A stretch of DNA of 22,556 nucleotides from NCBI GenBank assembly GCA_003194525.1, contig NBIV01000623.1:1-22556 (forward strand). The letters run 5' to 3'. Position numbers and translations under genes: made by a program. The notes beneath the pieces were generated by a model. The model searched no databases and had not been told where the DNA came from. It was given only the letters and a program-made list of their open reading frames with translations. The stretch comes from Gracilariopsis chorda. Its lineage: Eukaryota > Rhodophyta > Florideophyceae > Gracilariales > Gracilariaceae. The first letter of the stretch is position 1; every line of letters starts with the position of its first letter. Below are positions 1-10,059 of the stretch, one piece after another.

Positions 1-1884
1 GTGTTGCAAGCAATATACTCTTCCTGCGTTGTCAGAGTGCAGTTTTCGAATAAGCACATGCTCTCCTCCAAGCTGTTTGAGCTTCTGCTTTACTCCAAGA
101 ACACTTCGCTGATCTCAGTTCTGTGCACCATGAACCCAAGGACTGCATATCGTGAGTGATCATCGACAAATCCGGATGCATACCGGAATCGGTCGGGGAA
201 TGAATGGCACCAACGGACCGATAATGTCCGAGTGCACCACGTCCCCAACCTGCTTGGCTCGTTCAAACTTGCCCTGAAAATGGCAGTTTATGCGCCTTGG
301 CAAGGCGGCATGGTCGACATACCTCCTCCATGCCCTTGATGTTTGGTACACCGTCGACGTGAGCATGAACTCTTTGAAGGTCATGTTCATTCATATGTGC
401 CAGTCGGCGGTGCCACAATGAACTAGTGCGCTCGTCGGTAGCAGCAAGCACCGTGGATGTGTTCCGTATGGTCGATTGGGTTTGGCAGGGTGTATAAACG
501 GGAGCGATGATGACGAGTCCCATGCCCGACCTCAAACCCATCTTCGTGTTGTAGGCGTACTTCCTTATCACAAAACAGTGAGTGGATACCTTTGTCAGCC
601 AACCGCCCTACAGAAACTAGGTTATATCCAAGATTCGGAACGAGCAGCACATTAGACAACCTAAGATTGACATCCACAAACGGTAATACCACATCTCCTT
701 GTTGCGTGGCAGTGACCGTGGTGTTGTCAGCTAGTTCAATTGTCCTATGTGGTATGTCGAACATTGTGGTTGGGACGAACGCCGACACCGAACAAAAGAA
801 ATGAGACGTAGCGCCACTGTCTGCATATGTGTCAATGCACTCATTAACCGGTGGTACCACTGATGACTTTTCACCTGCGACTCCAGCAATCTCAACCTTG
901 GATGCTTTCCGCGATGACTTGGCGGAACGTTTAGGCTTTTCGACTGCATTTAGCCTTAGCTGATCCAAGATAGCTTGTGATAAATGGTTGTCAGGATTGT
1001 CCGGATTCATGTGACAACGGTCCTGGGTGTGTCCATCGCGGTCACAAAAGGTGCAGTGGTACCCATTTTTGTTTCCAGCAGCATATGCACGACCAGTGGG
1101 GTCGTTCACAGTGGTTGAATCTGATGCGTTACCATCATTCTCAATACCATTTGATAATTTGCTGTGTCCGCTAATACGGGAACCACCCCTGTTCTTGTTC
1201 TTCTTGCGATTGCGCCCTCTACCAGAACTGCTTGACCCCATTTGACGAGCATTATATTCATCAATTAGGGTTGTTGCTACATAGTCCCAGGTCAGTTCCG
1301 AGATCTCCTTGGTCCTCAGTGCTGCTGCAGTTGATTCCAATGAGCAGTTGGGGTCAATAGATGCCAGAAGCATAGGTGCCTTGTGAGACTCTGGTATGGC
1401 GGCATCTTTGCCCATGCGGTCCAGCTGCGAGAACAGAGAGGCAAACTGGTCCACGAATTCGGACATGTTTTGGCCATTATACGACATTCTGAACAGCTGA
1501 GTCTGCACGGCTATACGAGACACTGTCCTGTTTGAGGCATATCGCGCATTCAAGTAGTTGAAGCATGCGACCGGGGTCATCATCCACATCCATAACTACA
1601 CGCAACGGGGCATCACCAAGTGCACAAATGATGATTGCACATGCCTTTTCGCGCTTTGCGAGTGTACGGGAGGGTGTCTGGGTAGCACTAGAACCAGACG
1701 CTTGTGTCATTATTCCACTAGATGACTCCTCCGAACTTGACATAACGACATTCCAGACACCTTTAATACGACATGCAGCACGTAGACGGTGTCTCCATAG
1801 GGTGTAATCTTCTCCCCGCTTACCGTGGAAGCGCGGGATCTTCACACCAGAAGTAGTTTCTGACTCAACTTCGGAGTCTGACAT
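1..1884 (-). pseudogene. E1 gag-pol, N-terminal part, frameshifted
   Basis: Encodes the copia polyprotein from the Gag start (ATG at 1884-1882, protein begins MSDSEVES) to the integrase core. Visible in order: acidic Gag N-terminus; a CCHC zinc knuckle (C-x2-C-x4-H-x4-C, about 1016-1065) that binds element RNA; aspartic protease active site DSG (819-813 in the DSGATSHFF context); the pre-integrase HHCC zinc region (about 300-420); first integrase Asp in HSDIIGPL (about 225-245). The frame is broken by single-base indels when compared with E2-E4: near 1550 (+1), 460 (+1), 276 (+1), 199 (+1), 93 (-1), 23 (+1) and 9 (-1). Almost no substitutions accompany them. The coding region is cut by the window edge, so the rest of Pol is not visible. 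Function inferred from the family: structural Gag plus protease and integrase. Confidence 0.88.
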
Positions 1885-2188
1885 GGTTCCAGAACGAGTT
1901 CAGTAACCGAAATTAGAACAAACAAGGTACGAAAATGAAGCAGAGTGAGGGACTCGATGCTTAGAATCGCTATCAGAATAGACGAGAGGGCTGTTTTGGC
2001 GGTACAGCTTTGGACTGATAGCGGATGTCACACTATGTGGGTGATGCTGGAGTGGATTATACTCAACACTTAACAGCGAGGGCGCCAGCGGAGACCGTGT
2101 AACCAAGTCTCAACGCTCGTCCAGACGCGTCTGGTACGCGAATCACAGGCGGAGTTCGGGTTCTCGACGCCTGGAGTATACTCACGAG
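1885..2188 (-). other. E1 distal leader (5' untranslated region)
   Basis: This 304-bp stretch between LTR A and the Gag ATG matches 13972-14269 of E3, and 19355-19636 of E4. It starts (minus strand) with CTCGT then gagtatactccagg. No long conserved open frame is evident. No sequence complementary to an initiator tRNA follows the LTR here, unlike at 10871, 12175 and 13479. Confidence 0.8.
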
Positions 2189-2999
2189 TGATGATAGTAA
2201 TGTTAGTTGGGCTACGGCGGATCTGTAGAACAAAGAAAGAAGAAAAAGAAGCAGTGAAGGTTGCCAGTCTTGGGGCGAGTTTACTTGGTAGTGCAACTTC
2301 AGCGTGTTATATAGCACCTCTACGTCACACTACAACTACAAGAAAACCCTATACCACTAAGTGGGGACACCCAATACTACCAATCATAAACAAACATAAC
2401 ACAATAAGGGTTGCACACACTGATTACAGCCAAGTACAACCATGCATAACAACATAACAACACATTACAACAATGCAGACCAAGTGAACCAAGTAGCCAG
2501 CAACGCACAATAAGTGAACCGGACACGCCAACAATGTGCCAGCATGTTGCAGCACTGTATAAACACTTACTCGCATCATCATGATAATGACAAAGCACAA
2601 ATACACATGCCACCGCATCCATGTACATACCCTAGGTGTGTTGCGTGCATGGCACGTGCCTGCTTGCACAACCGCACACATGACACACTTCCATATACCT
2701 GTAAACCACATGTAGCCACACATATTCTTCAGTACCATACCCATTCACCTTATGCCAAGTGGCCAGTTCCGTGCCAAGAGCCCATAGAATGCATAACACT
2801 TGTAACCAATACGTTGCATATGAGTGTTTGCAGTAGCCAATCATATGCCCGTTTCACGTTGGGTTTGAGAACACACGCATATGCGCTTTTGTAAAGCAGG
2901 TCCCAAAAACAGCCCTCCGTTATATGAAACTTTGTTTTCAAGTGTTGCACCATGATGTCCCAGTACTACCCGGCACTCGACTACGTGCTAACATCAACA
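2189..2999 (-). repeat. LTR A (5' LTR of E1)
   Basis: 811-bp long terminal repeat in minus orientation, bounded by TGTTGATGTT...ACTATCATCA (TG...CA ends). It matches LTRs at 6502, 10060, 11365, 12669 and 18545 almost base for base; one private substitution lies in the gtcattatcatgatg stretch (others gtcattgtcatgatg). A TATATAA box is at 2313-2307 on the minus strand and a CCAAT motif at about 2836-2840. Not a simple solo LTR: its flanks (acgag left, ccact right) do not form a direct repeat. Confidence 0.95.
2307..2313 (-). promoter_or_regulatory. TATA box of LTR A
   Basis: TATATAA on the minus strand, about 119 bp before the LTR 3' end, the place expected for the U3/R promoter of a copia LTR. 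A long pyrimidine run ending in TACAG follows downstream. The same box occurs at 7188-7194, 10746-10752, 12050-12056, 13354-13360 and 19230-19236. Start site not determined. Confidence 0.5.
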
Positions 3000-3172
3000 C
3001 CACTTGTACGCACCACGTTGCATATGTACATTTGCAGTAGCCAATCAGAAGCCAGTTTCACGTTGGGTTCGCGCACACGCGCATATTCCCTTTTGCAGAG
3101 CTACCCTCTAAAACAGCCCATGCTCCCCGGAACATTTGGTTTTCAGTGACAGCACAGGTACTACTGCCAACA
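3000..3172 (-). repeat. D: fragment of a diverged related LTR
   Basis: Read on the minus strand this begins TGTTGGCAGTAG at 3172 and aligns with roughly the first 200 bp of LTR A with many differences. Conserved islands include tttgcagtagccaatca (3031-3047 against 2827-2843) and gtttcacgttgggtt (3055-3069 against 2851-2865). It abuts LTR A at 2999/3000 and E2 coding sequence at 3172/3173. I infer an older related element inserted in E2 and was itself hit by E1. The remainder would be left of the window. Confidence 0.75.
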
Positions 3173-6100
3173 AACGTTCCGCCAAGTCATCGCGGAAAGC
3201 ATCCAAGGTTGAGATTGCTGGAGTCGCAGGTGAAAAGTCATCAGTGGTACCACCGGTTAATGAGTGCATTGACACATATGCAGACAGTGGCGCTACGTCT
3301 CATTTCTTTTGTTCAGTGTCGGCGTTCGTCCCAACCACAATGTTCGACATACCACATAGGACAATTGAACTAGCTGACAACACCACGGTCACTGCCACGC
3401 AACAAGGAGATGTGGTATTACCGTTTGTGGATGTCAATCTTAGGTTGTCTAATGTGCTGCTCGTTCCGAATCTTGGATATAACCTAGTTTCTGTAGGGCG
3501 GTTGGCTGACAAAGGTATCCACTCACTGTTTTGTGATAAGGAAGTACGCCTACAACACGAAGATGGGTTTGAGGTCGGGCATGGGACTCGTCATCATCGC
3601 TCCCGTTTATACACCCTGCCAAACCCAATCGACCATACGGACACATCCACGGTGCTTGCTGCTACCGACGAGCGCACTAGTTCATTGTGGCACCGCCGAC
3701 TGGCACATATGAATGAACATGACCTTCAAAGAGTTCATGCTCACGTCGACGGTGTACCAAACATCAAGGGCATGGAGGAGGTATGTCGACCATGCCGCCT
3801 TGCCAAGGCGCATAAACTGCCATTTCAGGGCAAGTTTGAACGAGCCAAGCAGGTTGGGGACGTGGTGCACTCGGACATTATCGGTCCGTTGGTGCCATCA
3901 TTCCCCGACCGATTCCGGTATGCATCCGGATTTGTCGATGATCACTCACGATATGCAGTCCTTGGGTTCATGGTGCACAGAACTGAGATCAGCGAAGTGT
4001 TCTTGGGAGTAAAGCAGAAGCTCAAACAGCTTGGAGGAGAGCATGTGCTTATTCGAAAACTGCACTCTGACAACGCAGAAGAGTATATTGCTTTGCAACA
4101 CAATCCCGACAATGGTCTTCAGGAGGTATCGTTTTCTCCTCCGTATACCCCACAACACAATGCTATTGCGGAGCGCATCAATCGCACTATGGGGGAAGCT
4201 GCCCGAGCTTTGCTGATTCAAGCAAGTTTACCAGACTGTTTGTGGCCATATGCACTGAAACATGTGATATATATGCGCAATAGAGTGCCCCATTCCACCA
4301 CTGGCGTGACCCCGTATGTGTTGGTCACTGACAATAGGCCTTCTTTGAAGTATATCAAAGTATTTGGATGTGCTGCATATGTATTAAAAATGAACCCGGG
4401 CACCAAGTTCGAGTCTCGTGCACTTGAGGGAGTGTACTTGCAGACTCTTGAGCATGGTGTTTACGAGGTCCTAATATCGGGTGACGACGATATTCCTCGA
4501 ATAGTAAACTCGCGTCATGTCACCTTTGATGAATCTAGGTTCCCTGGTGTACCGTATCTAAGCAATTATATGGATGACGAGAGTGCATCAGATGCGACTT
4601 ATAGTTCTGAGGATGATGTAGGCTCCACCAGCTCTTAAGAATTTTATGTTGACGATGTTGCGGACGTCATTTCAGAATCCGAAAATGGCAGCATAGACCA
4701 TTCTGGGGCACCTGTAAACGTGACTGCTAACTCTGCACCACCAGATATTGTTACTGATGACCACAATTCCGGCAACGAAGAGGGGTCAGAGAGTGATGCA
4801 GAGAACATTGAACAAGCAAATCTCGACTCTGAGTCACAGTCACGCTATCCTCGTCGCACTAGGCGTGCACCACAACGCTGGTGGCATATGGCTGGCGCGG
4901 CCAAATCGGAGGTTAAGGTTACCACGAGTGATGATCCCACACTCAAGGAAGCACTCTCCGCACCCCCAACTGAAAGAGAGCAATGGCTACATGCTATCGA
5001 TGAGGAGTTCACATCCTTGGAAGACAAGGCTACATGGGTTGCGGATGACTCACCAAAGTCCGCGCCTCTACCAACGCATGTCATTCTGAAGGTGAAACGT
5101 GACGCAGACAACTCCGTTGACCGATTTCGAGCTCGAATAGTGGCTGGAGGCAACCACCAGACATATGGTCAGGACTACTTAGAGACGTACGCACCAGTCG
5201 TTTCGTTCAACTTGGTTCGCATGTTCCTGTACCTGATATTGTGCATGCAGATGTTTGTTGCACAGGTGGATATTAAAACCGCATTCCTGAACGGTGACCT
5301 CAAGGAAGACGTTTGGGTGATGTCACCGCGTGGCATTCCTGGTCTCAAGTCACGATGCTATAAACTGCTAAAGGCTATATATGGGCTTAAGCAGGCTCAT
5401 CTGGCATGGCATACGAAGTTCAGCACAGACATTAAAGGCATAGGTTTTGAAGAATTACCCAGTGCACCATGTGTCTTCAGGCGCAAATTAGCCGGAAACA
5501 CATACGCATACATCTTGGTATACGTAGATGACCTTCTTATATTTACGCCAACTGCTGAACAACGTTCCCACATAGTGGAGGAGCTCAAGTCTCTGTATGA
5601 CCTACGTGTTGAGACTCGTATCAGAATGTATCTTGGTGTTGAATTAACCTGGAACATGGACTCCAATGGCCAACTGTTAGGTGTAAAACTAGCACAGCCG
5701 CTGTATGTCAGTGGCATGTTACGTCGATTTGGACTGGAATGTAGCAAGCCTGCACGAAGCCCAATGGTAGAATCTTTCTTTTCCTCGCTTGATGTGGAGG
5801 AGGACAAGTCCCCATTTGAAGTCCAGTTGTATCAGCAGATGATCGGGTCTCTGCTGTACCTGGCATTACGGACACGTTTGGACATATTGGCACCCGTACT
5901 TATCCTAGCGCGCTTTCAGAAAGCACCAACTCGGTATTGTCATCGAGCGGTGAAGCGCGTGCTATGGTATTTACGTGGCACTACTCACCATGGACTTGTT
6001 TATCAACCTGGTAACCTGCTGCTCAATGGTTATGTAGACTCTGATTACGCTGGTGACACCACTGATCGCAAGTTCTTGTCTGGCTTTATGATCAAACTTG

Positions 6101-6507
6101 GGTCATGTGCTTGTTTCTACGGTGCGCGTAAGCAGGCGTCAGTGGCATTGTCTACAGGCGAGTCCGAGTATTACGCATTAGTGATGGCAAGTCAAGAGCT
6201 AATGTGGATATCTCGAGTACTTGAGGAATGTGGAATACCGGTTAATGAGAGTACTCCACTACGCTCAGACAACCAGTGTGCGATTGAATGGGCCATTGGT
6301 GAGCGTTGCCCCTCCGGACGTGCCAAACACATTGACGTGAAGATACACTTTATCCGAGACTTGGTCAAAAGCAAGGTGATAACTGTGGAATATGTGGCAA
6401 GTGAGGACAATGATGCTGACATACTCACTAAACCACTTAGTCCTGCTATGGCACAGTTGATCATGGATAGGGTTGGTCTGACCCAGGAACTCGAGGAGGA
6501 GTGTTGA
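3173..6507 (+). pseudogene. E2 pol (PR-IN-RT-RH), one in-frame stop
   Basis: One reading frame runs through copia Pol, broken only by TAA at 4636-4638 where E3 and E4 have GAA (a single G-to-T change) in the linker between integrase and reverse transcriptase. Protease DSG at 3283-3291. Pre-integrase zinc residues about 3690-3810. Integrase catalytic Asp 3874, Asp 4069 and Glu 4171, the last two separated by 33 residues rather than the usual 35. Reverse transcriptase: Asp in VDIKTAFLNG (5269) and the catalytic YVDD at 5521-5532. RNase H: Asp 6037, Glu 6160, Asp 6268 and His 6328. Private replacements include W for R in VLRYLRG and F for S in DRKSLSGF. The stop codon TGA (6505-6507) lies inside the LTR. 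The open frame extends upstream into D only by chance. Confidence 0.92.
6493..6501 (+). promoter_or_regulatory. Polypurine tract of E2
   Basis: GAGGAGGAG immediately before the 3' LTR, the position of the plus-strand DNA primer in LTR retrotransposons. It is also coding, giving the Glu run at the Pol C-terminus. The identical tract is at 18536-18544 in E3. Confidence 0.7.
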
Positions 6508-7312
6508 TGTTAGCACGTAGTCGAGTGCCGGGTAGTACTGGGACATCATGGTGCAACACTTGAAAACAAAGTTTCATATAACGGAGGGCTGTTTTTGGGA
6601 CCTGCTTTACAAAAGCGCATATGCGTGTGTTCTCAAACCCAACGTGAAACGGGCATATGATTGGCTACTGCAAACACTCATATGCAACGTATTGGTTACA
6701 AGTGTTATGCATTCTATGGGCTCTTGGCACGGAACTGGCCACTTGGCATAAGGTGAATGGGTATGGTACTGAAGAATATGTGTGGCTACATGTGGTTTAC
6801 AGGTATATGGAAGTGTGTCATGTGTGCGGTTGTGCAAGCAAGCACGTGCCATGCACGCAACTCAGCTATGGTATGTACATGGATGCGGTGGCATGTGTAT
6901 TTGTGCTTTGTCATTGTCATGATGATGCGAGTAAGTGTTTATACAGTGCTGCAGCATGCTGGCACATTGTTGGCGTGTCCGGTTCACTTATTGTGCGTTG
7001 CTGGCTACTTGGTTCACTTGGTCTGCATTGGTGTAATGTGTTGTTATGTTGTTATGCATGGTTGTACTTGGCTGTAATCAGTGTGTGCAACCCTTATTGT
7101 GTTATGTTTGTTTATGATTGGTAGTATTGGGTGTCCCCACTTAGTGGTATAGGGTTTTCTTGTAGTTGTAGTGTGACGTAGAGGTGCTATATAACACGCT
7201 GAAGTTGCACTACCAAGTAAACTCGCCCCAAGACTGGCAACCTTCACTGCTTCTTTTTCTTCTTTCTTTGTTCTACAGATGCGCCGTAGCCCAACTAACA
7301 TTACTATCATCA
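6502..7312 (+). repeat. LTR 5 (3' LTR of E2)
   Basis: 811-bp LTR with the same TG...CA ends as the others. It is the most divergent of the six, with private changes around 6840-6872, 6955 and 7030. It shares ATG at the acagatgcgcc position (7277-7279) with LTR 4, where the other four copies read ATC. TATATAA at 7188-7194. Confidence 0.95.
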
Positions 7313-10059
7313 CACCAATGGCCCACTCAATCGCACATTGATTATCTGAGCGTAGTGGAGTTCTGTCCCAGATTCCTCAAGTACTCGAGATATCCACATT
7401 AGCTCCTGACTTGCCATCACCAATGCGTAGTACTCAGACTCGGCTGTAGACAATGCCACCGACGCCTGCTTACGGGCACCGTAGAAACAAACACATGACC
7501 CATGTTTGATCCTAAAGCCAGACAAAGACCTGCGATCCGTGGTGTCGCCTGCGTAATCAGAGTCCACATAACCATTCAGCAGCAGCTTCCCACGGTGATA
7601 AACAAGTCCATGGTGAGTAGTGCCACGTAAATACCTTAGCACGCGCTTCACCGCTCGATGACAATACCGAGTTGGTGCTTTCTGAAAGCGTGCTAGGATA
7701 AGTACAGGTGCCAATATGTCCAAACGCGTGCGTAATGCCAGGTACAGCAGAGACCCGATCATCTGCTGATACAACTGGACTTCAAATGGGGACTTGTCCT
7801 CCTCCACATCAAGCGAGGAAAAGAAAGATTCTACCATTGGGCTTCGTGCAGGCTTGCTACATTCCAGTCCAAACCGACGTAACATGCCACTGACATACAG
7901 CGGCTGTGCTAGTTTTACACCTAACAGTTGGCCATTGGAGTCCATGTTCCAGGTTAATTCAACACCAAGATACATTCTGATACGAGTCTCAACACGTAGG
8001 TCATACAGAGACTTGAGCTCCTCCACTATGTGGGAACGTTGTTCAGCAGTTGGCGTAAATATAAGAAGGTCATCTACGTATACCAAGATGTATGCGTATG
8101 TGTTACCGGCTAATTTGCGCCTGAAGACACATGGTGCACTGGGTAATTCTTCAAAACCTATGCCTTTAATGTCTGTGCTGAACTTCGTATGCCATGCCAG
8201 ATGAGCCTGCTTAAGCCCATATATAGCCTTTAGCAGTTTATAGCATCGTGACTTGAGACCAGGAATGCCACGCGGTGACATCACCCAAACGTCTTCCTTG
8301 AGGTCACCGTTCAGGAATGCGGTTTTAATATCCACCTGTGCAACAAACATCTGCATGCACAATATCAGGTACAGGAACATGCGAACCAAGTTGAACGAAA
8401 CGACTGGTGCGTACGTCTCTAAGTAGTCCTGACCATATGTCTGGTGGTTGCCCCCAGCCACTATTCGAGCTCTAAATCGGTCAACGGAGTCATCTGCGTC
8501 ACGTTTCACCTTCAGTATGACATGCGTTGGTAGTGGCTCGGACTTTGGTGAGTCATCAGGAATCCATGTAGCCTTGTATTCTAAAGATGCCAACTATTCA
8601 TCAATGGCATTTAGCCATTGCTCTCTTTCAGTTGGGGTGGCAGACAGTGCTTCCTTTAGTGTGGGATCATCACTCGTGGTCACCTCAACCTCAGATTTGG
8701 CAGTGCCAGCCATATGCCACCAGCGTTGTGGTGCACGCGTTGTGCGACGAGGATACCGTGATTGTGACTCAGAGTCAACATTTTCCTGTTCAATGTCACC
8801 TCCATCGTCATTTGACTGCTCTTCATCACTCGAACTGTCCTCGGCAGTATCAAAGTTTACTGTTGCAGGGTCAACCATAATGTCTGTTGGTGCCTCAGGG
8901 TGGTCTATTGTACCATTTTCTGAGTTTGACATGATGTTTTCAACATCATCAACAGAGAATTCATCCGAACTGATGCTATCCATATCGTTCTCAGAATGAT
9001 AAGTACTATCTGATTTGCTTTCGTCATCCATATAGTTGCCGAGATATGGTGCACCAGGGAACCTAGATTCATCAAAGGTGACATGACGCGACCTTACTAT
9101 TCGAGGAATATCGTCGTCATCAGTAACTAGGACCTCATAAACACCATGCTCAAGAGTCTGCAAGTACACTCCCTCATGTGCACGAGATTCGAACTTGGTG
9201 CCCTGGTTCATTTTTAATACATATGCGGCACATCCAAATACTCTGACATACTTCAAACAAGCCCTGGTTGCAGTCACTAGCACATACGGTGTTACGCCAG
9301 TGGTGGAGTGCGGCACTCTATTGCGAACATAAATAACATGTTTCAGTGCATATGACCACAAACATTCTGGAAGATTTGCTTGAATGAGCAAAGCTCGGGC
9401 AGCTTCACCCATAGTGCGATTGATGCGCTCTGCAATGGCATTATGTTCTGGGGTATACGGTGGAGAAAACGATACCTCCTGGAGACCATTCTTGGGATTC
9501 TCTTGCAAGGCAATGTACTCTTCGGCATTGTCAGAGTGCAGCTTTCGAATAAGCACATGCTCTCCTCCAAGCTGTTTGACCTTCTGTCTCACACCCAAGA
9601 ACACTTGTGCAATCTCAGACCTATGCATCATGAACCCAAGTACTGCATATCGCGAGTGATCATCCACAAATCCAGATGCATACCGGAATCGATCTGGGAA
9701 CGATGGCACTAATGGACCCATAATGTCTGAGTGCACAATGTCTCCAACGTTGTCAGATCTTTCAAACTTGCCCAGAAATGGCAGTTTATGTGCTTTGCCA
9801 AGCCGACACGATCGACATATCTCCTCCATGCACTTGAGTTTTGGTACTCCGTCGACATGTTCATGAACCTTTTGTAGATCATACTCATTCATATGTGCCA
9901 GTCTGCGATGCCACAATGTACTTGTGCTGTCATCTGTTGCAGAAAGCATCTTGGATGTATCCCAGTGGTCAATGTGTTGAAGTGTTGAACTGTACAAGTG
10001 GTCGAGTGCCTGGCCAACCCCCACAGAAGGTGTCAGCTTGGTCCAAAACCAAACCTTCA
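7313..10059 (-). mobile_element. H: diverged copia element, internal part, minus strand
   Basis: A copia pol fragment of a related but distinct lineage, with no LTR of its own in the window. It is cut on the left by the 3' LTR of E2 (inside RNase H) and on the right by LTR 1 (just upstream of the pre-integrase zinc domain). H therefore looks like the oldest host in the nest, holding E2 (with D and E1) and the LTR 1-E4 complex. Candidate target duplications are cacca (7313-7317) and cttca (10055-10059); their partners lie outside the window. Confidence 0.85.
7313..10059 (-). pseudogene. H pol (pre-IN, IN, RT, partial RH), broken
   Basis: On the minus strand the frame shows the pre-integrase LWHRRLAHMNEYDLQKV (about 9870-9920), integrase Asp in VHSDIMGPL (about 9720-9745), Asp in LHSDNAEEY (about 9515-9545) and Glu in IAERINRT (about 9415-9440), reverse transcriptase YVDD (8080-8069) and RNase H GYVDSDYAG (about 7548-7575). 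An in-frame TAG at 8596-8594 interrupts the IN-RT linker where family A has a Glu codon. Relative to family A a 13-base deletion near 7370 shifts the frame in RNase H, and the domain is then cut at 7313. The open frame seen upstream of 10059 inside LTR 1 is accidental. Divergence is uneven: about 7745-8447 is essentially identical to E3, the rest clearly different. Confidence 0.88.

Larger units (their letters stand above)
1..2999 (-). mobile_element. E1: partial Ty1/copia element, minus strand
   Basis: Read on the minus strand this is a 5' LTR (2999-2189), a short leader (2188-1885) and gag-pol from 1884 running off the window at position 1 inside the integrase core. Sequence is almost identical to E2-E4. 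Its odd feature is the leader: the LTR is followed directly by CTCGT and the distal leader, so the 494-bp proximal leader with the primer-binding site seen after LTRs 1-3 is missing. The base run next to the LTR outside the element is 3000-3004 (ccact); the matching target duplication would lie left of the window. As it stands the copy lacks the site for priming minus-strand DNA, so it should not be able to start reverse transcription by itself. Confidence 0.9.
3173..7312 (+). mobile_element. E2: copia element, 3' part, interrupted by D/E1
   Basis: Plus-strand family A element entering mid-polyprotein (just after the CCHC region) and ending with an intact 3' LTR at 6502-7312. The 5' portion is not in the window; the join to D at 3172/3173 looks like an insertion breakpoint rather than a 5' truncation, because D ends in a proper LTR terminus there. 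E2's 3' LTR abuts H at 7312/7313 inside H's RNase H domain, so E2 itself inserted into H; 7313-7317 (cacca) is the candidate target duplication. Confidence 0.88.

Noticed and set aside
3136..3172. The E2 pol frame could start at an ATG in D at 3136, giving a chimeric protein.
   Set aside because: The ATG is in an antisense LTR fragment and is in phase by chance at an insertion junction; the real Gag start of E2 is outside the window.
5397..5807. A 136-codon antisense frame over reverse transcriptase, also at 7794-8204 over H.
   Set aside because: It is the shadow of a strongly coding pol frame in each case, with no own motifs or start context.
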